Below are positions 58,985 to 64,000 of a stretch of DNA of 64,000 nt, one piece after another. A model generated the notes under the pieces. The model was not told where the DNA came from. It worked only from the letters and a program-made list of their open reading frames with translations, and did not search any database. Both the position numbers and the translations under genes were made by a program. The DNA is taken from contig JAFFSR010000017.1 in the NCBI GenBank assembly GCA_017163975.1, positions 372,001-436,000 on the forward strand, given 5' to 3'. The stretch comes from Anastatus disparis. Its lineage: Eukaryota; Arthropoda; Insecta; Hymenoptera; Eupelmidae. Numbering within the stretch: position 1 is the first letter of the stretch; the number at the start of each line of letters is the position of its first letter.

Positions 58985-60888
58985 TCAAATTAAATTAGAA
59001 TGAATCGCTTCGTGTACATTACAAATTAGAATAACAGCGTAACTTTTACAATTTTTATTACAGTTATTACATGAAGGTAGACACAAGCACTGGCACGTGG
59101 TGATAAAAGTTTGTAATATTGCTACAGCATGATTCCCATCAAGTTTAAATTTAACACAGGATGAATTTGTCTGTTTCCATTGTGCATACAATTCAGTTTC
59201 AAAATAAATACTGTTCTTCAGAAGTCTTGTAAAAACGTGAAATTTTTGTTCATCAATTAGAATTTCATCATCTCTCAAAATATTCATTGTGTGTGGAGGA
59301 ATATAATTAATTTTTTTATGAAGGCTTATCACAAAAATATTATTGCATATACGTTTAGTTCTGCGCCTATGGGTACCGGATTTATCAATGCTTTTGCAAA
59401 AAAAATAAACTTCAGTCTCATCTTCTATGAATTTATCCTTGAATTCTGAGAAAGTTAAATATTTTGTAACTGAAGAAGATATTTGAAGTTCCGGATTCCT
59501 TGACCCATGAACGTAGCTTTTCAAAACACCATTTCAACTTTCAAAAGGAATACATGATGTCATCCAAAGAGGCCCGAGTTTTTAAACATTATCAGTCAGA
59601 TGAAGAAGTAAATGAACATTACAGGTCATATATCTTTTTCCATACAATAATTCAAATCTTATAACATACTCTTTTAAAAGGCGTTCAGCTTCAATAATCA
59701 TATTCTCACTTATACCTGAAAAATTCAATAATGTGATAGCAAAAACTAATAAAAAGGGATGTTGGAAATATTGTGTCTTCATAAAAATTTTTAAAATGGG
59801 TAAACTGTACATGAGCAAAAATAACTTTAATTTGGAAGCCTTCCAATATGAATAATCTGATACTTTTCTAGGCAACCTTTGAACAAAAGAAGGCGGTGTA
59901 AGTTTTTTGATTTTATTGTCAATTATTTTTATAAATGGAAGCAGAGAGGCTGCGTGTTTTCTATTATCTATGTCAAACTAAATTGACATCAACTTTTTCT
60001 TAATGCCTTGATAAATGCAATGCATCACATCAACTGCAGTCGAATTAATATAGTCACGAACGATTAGGCTTAATTATGATGGTCCTTTAACACCAAATTC
60101 TATAACACCAAATTCTATAACACCTGTGGTATGAGCTATTTCTGCTTGAGTTTCAGTTTCATCTGTCGTTCGTACTTCGAGATTTTCAACATACGGGTAA
60201 GTTTGGACGTTATCAACTCGTAGAGTTTTTATTTTGTAATTGGGGCATCCATTTTTGGCATCAAAATTCGAAATATTCAAAAATAAGGCCTTTGCAGGAA
60301 AATCACAAGTGGCATTTATAATCATTCCTTTTACACGCAATAAATTTTCTGAATTGGGTACTTCAAAATCAACACCATTAAAAAGCTGTTTTAAATCTTT
60401 TTTAAATGTTGACATGTATAAATTAGGTGATGGTTTTGTTGATCTGAACCATAATCCAGACATAATGACATTTTCTTTTTTTGTTCTTAGATTGTAAGGA
60501 ATTCATTAATCATGAGGTGAAAGGGCCAGATATTTATTTTTGAAGACTTGAATAAGGGAATGCAATCTCAATTCCAGTTGAATGTTATATTATTGGTATT
60601 TTGTAAAAACTCATTAGGTAATGTTTTATAAATAAGACCATCGTAAATGTCTTCATAATTTGAAGGATTTTCTTTAACTCGAGTTGATCGGTAATTTAAA
60701 TTTTCTTTAAAACCATCGCGTTTGTACATTGATCTTAATTGTGTTAAAATGGATATTACGAGAAAATAAGAAATATTTTTATCGTTATTACATGCGTTAC
60801 GAAATTTCTGTCTTAATTTAGAATTACATTTGGTACAGTAATAGTGCCTTTCAAGAGGTGCAATAACGCTCGCAAGAAACTTTTGCAA
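58985..60888 (-). pseudogene. CACTA/EnSpm-type transposase remnant
   Basis: Four minus-strand frames read in order form one protein. 60888-60568 has a CTKCNSKLRQKF zinc-like start, YEDIYDGLIYK and NNITFNWN; a short decayed joint (CIPLFKSSKINIWPFHLMINE) leads to 60463-60074 with SGLWFRSTKPSPNLYM and CDFPAKALFLNI, which recalls the DDE core of TNP2-like transposases. 59875-59582 has YLxKYV-type helical text with CNVHLLLHL, and 59524-58985 (HGSRNPELQ...) is the C-terminal region. Breaks are several frameshifts and stops. The upstream (N-terminal) part is missing or in another exon. Such insect genes are usually annotated as transposase-domain proteins; the family assignment is from text recognition only. 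No element ends were found. Confidence 0.6.
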
Positions 60889-61371
60889 TTTATAAATTGA
60901 TAAGGAGTCTCATATGCCAGCTATAGTTTGCTATAGTTTGTTGTTCATAAAAATCAAAAGTTTAAAAAATTCTTCAATATTTTGAAAAACATTAATTTAT
61001 ACCTGGAAAAAATGTCTGCAAATTTTTAGTTAGCCTTATCGATTAATTTTATTATTTATGCTCACTTAAAGTTAAGTAGTATCTGGGGCGGTATAGCGAG
61101 ACACCCTCTCCCCTCGTCTCGCTATACCTCCCCATCCCCCCTCGTCTCCTGTCTCCCCCCTCCATGTCTGGGGCTGTTATAGCGTACATGTGGAGGTATA
61201 GTGTGACATTTCCCCTTCCCCCAGTCTGGGGCTGTTATGGAGTACTATTTTATTTATTAATTTTATTTATCGATTTTATTTATCAACTTTATTTATCGAT
61301 TATTTCCTACGATTAATGTATTTGTTGGTCCTGAAAAGGACCGTGTGTGAAATATATAAATATTTTTTTAT
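60889..61371. other. Spacer with a perfect 13-bp-stem hairpin and related copies
   Basis: GGTATAGCGAGAC (61090-61102) pairs exactly with GTCTCGCTATACC (61116-61128) around a 13-base C-rich loop. Three related copies of TCTGGGGCTGTTATAGCG-like text start near 61082, 61167 and 61224. The GC-rich island (61080-61250) stands out from its AT-rich surroundings and separates the transposase remnant from the protease cluster. Confidence 0.6.
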
Positions 61372-61533
61372 TTAAAATTTTTTATATCCTTTTCTTTCAG
61401 GAATAGAGTAAGTATTGGTTGAAAATTTTTCAGAATATTGTTTCCAGCTGGATGATGGTTGATTTTCCTTCTTTTTCTTTTCCCCACCTTGTAGTAAAGG
61501 TGTTTTTTCGTTGGTGGAACTGTTTTGACCCAT
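61372..61533 (-). CDS. Small protein MGQNSS..., possible N-myristoylation, 53 aa
   Basis: The ATG is at 61533 and the stop at 61372-61374, minus strand. The protein starts MGQNSSTNEK, which fits the N-myristoylation pattern (Gly2, Ser/Thr/Cys near 5-6). It then carries PLLQGGEKKKK, a lysine cluster that could add membrane charge, and a Ser/Tyr-rich tail ending GYKKF. It lies 54 bp downstream of another MGQ-starting frame on the same strand. No family recognised. It is short, so chance is possible, but two such starts in a row are unlikely. Confidence 0.45.
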   Translation of the reverse strand: MGQNSSTNEKTPLLQGGEKKKKENQPSSSWKQYSEKFSTNTYSIPERKGYKKF

Positions 61534-61587
61534 CGTAATAATTATACGTTAGACAAATATGATAAGAGACTATGCGTAAAAAAGTAT

Positions 61588-61764
61588 TTATTGTAAAAAG
61601 TTATTATTTAAATTAATATTTTCAAGAGTATTATTTTTTTTATTATATCTTTGGAAACGTTCTAATTTTTCCGTTTCTTTCTTATAATATTCTTTGCATC
61701 GTTCTCTCTTTATTCCGTTGTCTGTAGAACGTAATGAAGCAATCTTACCTGCGCATTGTCCCAT
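61588..61764 (-). CDS. Small protein MGQCAG..., possible dual acylation, 58 aa
   Basis: The ATG is at 61764 and the stop at 61588-61590, minus strand. It begins MGQCAGKIAS: Gly2 for myristoylation and Cys4 for palmitoylation. The remainder is strongly charged and helical (KRERCKEYYKKETEKLERFQRYNKKN). It precedes the 53-residue MGQ protein by 54 bp in transcription order and follows the larger unknown gene. Membrane-anchored small structural or assembly proteins of DNA viruses often have such starts, but the link is inference. Confidence 0.45.
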   Translation of the reverse strand: MGQCAGKIASLRSTDNGIKRERCKEYYKKETEKLERFQRYNKKNNTLENINLNNNFLQ

Positions 61765-62009
61765 GTCTGTTTCGACAAACTGTCATAAAATAAATGATGG
61801 GTAATTGAAAAGGTGATTATATTTATAGAAAGAAAGAAAGAAATGAAGTCAAATATAGCATTAAAGTTATTTATTGATATTAACACACATTTTTATACAT
61901 GAATAATTTTATATGATAAATCTTTTTACAATCATAGGTTAATTATACATAATAACAAACGAAGTTAATTATATGATTAAAGTAATTAATTGATATAAAC
62001 ACACATTTT

Positions 62010-62910
62010 TTATTCAGGAATCATTATATCTCGTAAATCTTTTGCAATCATAGGTAAACTAAATGCGAGAATTTCATGTAAAACAAATTTTAAATATAAA
62101 CTTTTATAATGATCAGTATCGTCTACCATATTTTCCATGACATAACCTTCTAATTCGTTTTTAAAAATAGAATAGTATTGTTTGAATGATTTTAAGTCAT
62201 TAAGAATTACTTTTGCATTGGCCAGTCCTTCTTGTCCAAGTTTCTTTTTAAAAAGTCTAGAATATGATCGGTAGTACGGTTGACTTTACCGACGCGCTCG
62301 CTTAAATCGTTGAGAAGAAGATCTACCAAGACACTTTGCTGACGAAGACCTTCAAATGTTTGGTGTTGCATGACTATACCTGGTGGATGATTAAAAGTTT
62401 TTCTCTTTTTGCAAAGTGATTGTCCAGGAGTATCTTCTTCCTCGGATATTTTGCTCGGTTGTGGTCTTTCGTCGATGGTGATAGATTTGGTGCCGTACGA
62501 TGTGGTGAAACTCAAATCATGACTGGAAAGAAAGAGTTTAGTTGGTCTTCCAAAATCTTGATAAAAAGAATAAGAATTTTGAAAATAAGCTGTTATGGCG
62601 TCAAATTGATCTTTCAGAATATCCCAGCTATGGCGATCAAAAGAGACACTTTTGTGCAAACCACCTGAAGAAACTAGTTTAATCACTTCATGATAATATC
62701 CAGCACTATATTCAAGACCGTCACAAATTCTTTTCGAGTTAGACTTATTGAGCGCGTAGGTAGTAGATAATAAAAGGTTTGGCAACTCGGGTTTTCGTGA
62801 CTCACGTAATTCACAATGAGCCACTTTTTACGTCTTGATCGTACTGAAGCTAAACTCTCACTAAAATTCGGAAAGAATATTTCTCTACCACACAATGGAC
62901 AAAATAGTAT
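62010..62910 (-). pseudogene. Unknown protein, ~290 residues, two one-base frame breaks
   Basis: Three overlapping minus-strand frames read as one protein. The first has CPLCGREIFF and FSESLASVRSRRK and runs from about 62910. The second, from about 62824 to 62207, has YALNKSNSKRICDGLEYS, VIKLVSSGGLHKSVSF and RTTDHILDFLK. The third runs to a stop at 62010-62012 with GLANAKVILNDLKSF and YLKFVLHEILAF. Changes of frame fall at two five-base A-runs of the coding strand (62825-62829 and 62245-62249), each apparently one A short. There is no ATG at the start; a TAG lies upstream, so a short exon or another break is likely. The centre (a beta-rich stretch before a helix) recalls PC4-like folds only faintly. 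Function unknown. Confidence 0.45.
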
Positions 62911-63237
62911 GTAGAGGGGATAAATACGTTTCTAATAGAATAGTAGCAACAGGGCAGGTGTTTATTTAGGATAGATACGAAGGATGGGGTGGAGGATGGT
63001 ATCAGTAGACCAGGTGTACTGAGGAAAACGTAGAGACAGCTAGTCAGCAGGGCAGGTGTTTCTTCATTCATGGATAGGAGGGAGGGAAGGGGAAAATCAA
63101 GGGAAAAAATTTTAGAAATATTTTATTTGTGCACTCAATAGTATATTTATTCAAATATAAATTCCAAAATTAACATTAATTATACTTAAATCTAGAACAC
63201 ACATTAGATTATAATATTTAAAGTAAAATTATATATA
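62911..63237. other. Spacer with two copies of CAGGGCAGGTGTTT
   Basis: The two copies lie near 62950 and 63049, with GGATAGATACGAAGGA and GGATAGGAGGGAGGGAAGG nearby. There is no supported gene; the 73-residue frame at 62850-63071 has no motif. Confidence 0.4.
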
Positions 63238-63783
63238 TTATAAATATCTTAACCTAGAAAAACATGTTTGATTACAATGACCTGAACCTTGAGAAAGTTT
63301 TCTACCGAATGTACCCACGCGCTTACATCTTCTATGTCTAATTTTATTTAAAATTCTTTTATAAAAATTTTCAGCTATTCGATCATTTTTTTTTGTGTTA
63401 TTTGAAAAGATGCTACAAAACTTTCGCAAACTAACACCGCGACACATATGATATAAAAACATAATAGTATATTGACCACAACACGTTGAATCGATGCTCT
63501 GCAGTTTCTTGGTATTCCGTCGAAAAATTTTACAGTTTCTTCCGAGTCGTTCCAGATAATATTTTGAGATGGGTGGGAAACTGTAACTGTCAAAATATGT
63601 TCCGTATCCATTTTTATTGATGAACATGGCCACCCAATGTGTACCAGGTCTTGTATGATCATCGGTATTACACACTACCGCGACTGGTGTTATCATTACA
63701 TTCGGAATTCGATCTGCTGCGTATACGCCAATTGTTTTGGCTTTCAACCCTTCTAGGGCTCTCTTTGTTTGGGTGGTATTCAT
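63238..63783 (-). CDS. Adenain-like cysteine protease, 181 aa
   Basis: Intact frame from ATG 63783; a stop lies in frame just upstream, which supports this start. The catalytic pattern fits adenovirus-type (C5/C48) proteases: His49 in PGTHWVAMF, Asp65 in GTYFDSYSFPP, Gln95, and Cys102 in STCCGQYTIMFLYH. The Gln-to-Cys distance of seven equals that of adenovirus protease, and the His-to-acid distance of 16 is close to it. The C terminus is basic and Arg/Lys-rich (RHRRCKRVGTFGRKL). Such proteases occur in Polinton/Maverick elements and related DNA viruses, where they mature capsid proteins; Ulp1-like relatives are also carried by some transposons. It overlaps the acidic frame at 63668-64000. 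Confidence 0.7.
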   Translation of the reverse strand: MNTTQTKRALEGLKAKTIGVYAADRIPNVMITPVAVVCNTDDHTRPGTHWVAMFINKNGYGTYFDSYSFPPISKYYLERLGRNCKIFRRNTKKLQSIDSTCCGQYTIMFLYHMCRGVSLRKFCSIFSNNTKKNDRIAENFYKRILNKIRHRRCKRVGTFGRKLSQGSGHCNQTCFSRLRYL

Positions 63784-64000
63784 TTGTATTATTTTCTTGT
63801 GTTAAATTACAACCCTCATCACTACTTGCGTATTCTATGGTTTTATCATCGTCGTCGTCGTCGTCGTCTACCTCATCGACCCCTGTAAAAGCGACGCTTG
63901 ACCCAAATCTCACAACGCTATTTTTCTTGTGGGCAACTTTTTGAAGAGAGTCGTAGAAGAGTTCGCTACTCTTTTTAGACAAATTTTGTTGAGATTCTTG
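63668..64000 (-). CDS. Acidic protein, N terminus outside the window
   Basis: The frame is open from the window edge to a stop at 63668, overlapping the start of the protease gene by 116 bases in another frame. It holds a run of eight Asp (from GAC/GAT repeats near 63850-63870) within VDEVDDDDDDDDKTIEY, Ser/Asn-rich text before it and an Arg/Ser-rich end. It may be the tail of a larger upstream protein, or the true N-terminal part of the protease joined by a frameshift. No family recognised. Confidence 0.4.
   Translation of the reverse strand, partial: QESQQNLSKKSSELFYDSLQKVAHKKNSVVRFGSSVAFTGVDEVDDDDDDDDKTIEYASSDEGCNLTQENNTNEYHPNKESPRRVESQNNWRIRSRSNSECNDNTSRGSV

Overview
The window looks like a repeat-dense, AT-rich piece of an animal chromosome, most likely an insect and perhaps an ant or another hymenopteran. 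The organism is inferred from the mix of families: a Ty3/gypsy retrotransposon, a CR1-like non-LTR element, a Helitron, a CACTA-type transposase, TTAA-flanked palindromic elements and a BEN-domain gene with short exons and introns. There is no bacterial gene organisation, operon or CRISPR array. Almost everything recognisable is a mobile element or its remains. The one host-like gene (BEN domain plus coiled coil) is broken as written.

Layout. 1-2465: a tandem array with a period of about 331 bp, split by a 1.0-kb terminal-inverted-repeat (TIR) element. 3337-12337: a 9-kb foldback element with matching ends and a satellite array of about 128-bp units; part of the left arm is inverted, and a palindromic element with two tRNA-like segments is nested near the left end. 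13236-16790: a short leftward exon, then a rightward BEN/coiled-coil gene in seven exons. 17086-18723: two small TIR elements. About 18.9-26.1 kb: a decayed Helitron (HUH Rep, SF1 helicase, a second unknown ORF, a 3' hairpin with CTAG). 27120-27705: a minisatellite of about 74 bp.

28058-41919: a TTAA-flanked foldback element with a 13.1-kb gypsy element (28234-41336) inserted in one arm. The gypsy LTRs are 335 bp each with six differences seen by eye. Its domain order is Gag, protease, RT, RNase H, an acidic linker, an OTU-like cysteine protease domain, a possible macro-like domain, then integrase. The OTU domain keeps its D-G-N-C motif and a downstream His.

42645-46543: a 3.9-kb foldback element with a smaller palindrome in one arm. 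49731-50692 (minus): a truncated non-LTR RT. About 51.0-57.1 kb: a nearly complete CR1-like element with a PHD-finger ORF1 and an endonuclease/RT ORF2 joined at a stop-start overlap. 58172-58552: a second copy of the 380-bp TTAA element. 58985-60888 (minus): a decayed CACTA-type transposase. 61372-64000 (minus): a cluster of an adenain-like cysteine protease, an acidic protein, a frame-broken unknown protein and two tiny proteins that both start MGQ (possible N-myristoylation); this is probably the end of a Polinton-like or virus-derived element that leaves the window.

The two most interesting loci are the OTU-bearing gypsy element and the protease/MGQ cluster. In unrelated genes here many reading-frame breaks fall at A-homopolymers and are one base in size, so some breaks may be assembly error and not true decay. 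No database search was possible; family names rest on motifs read by eye.
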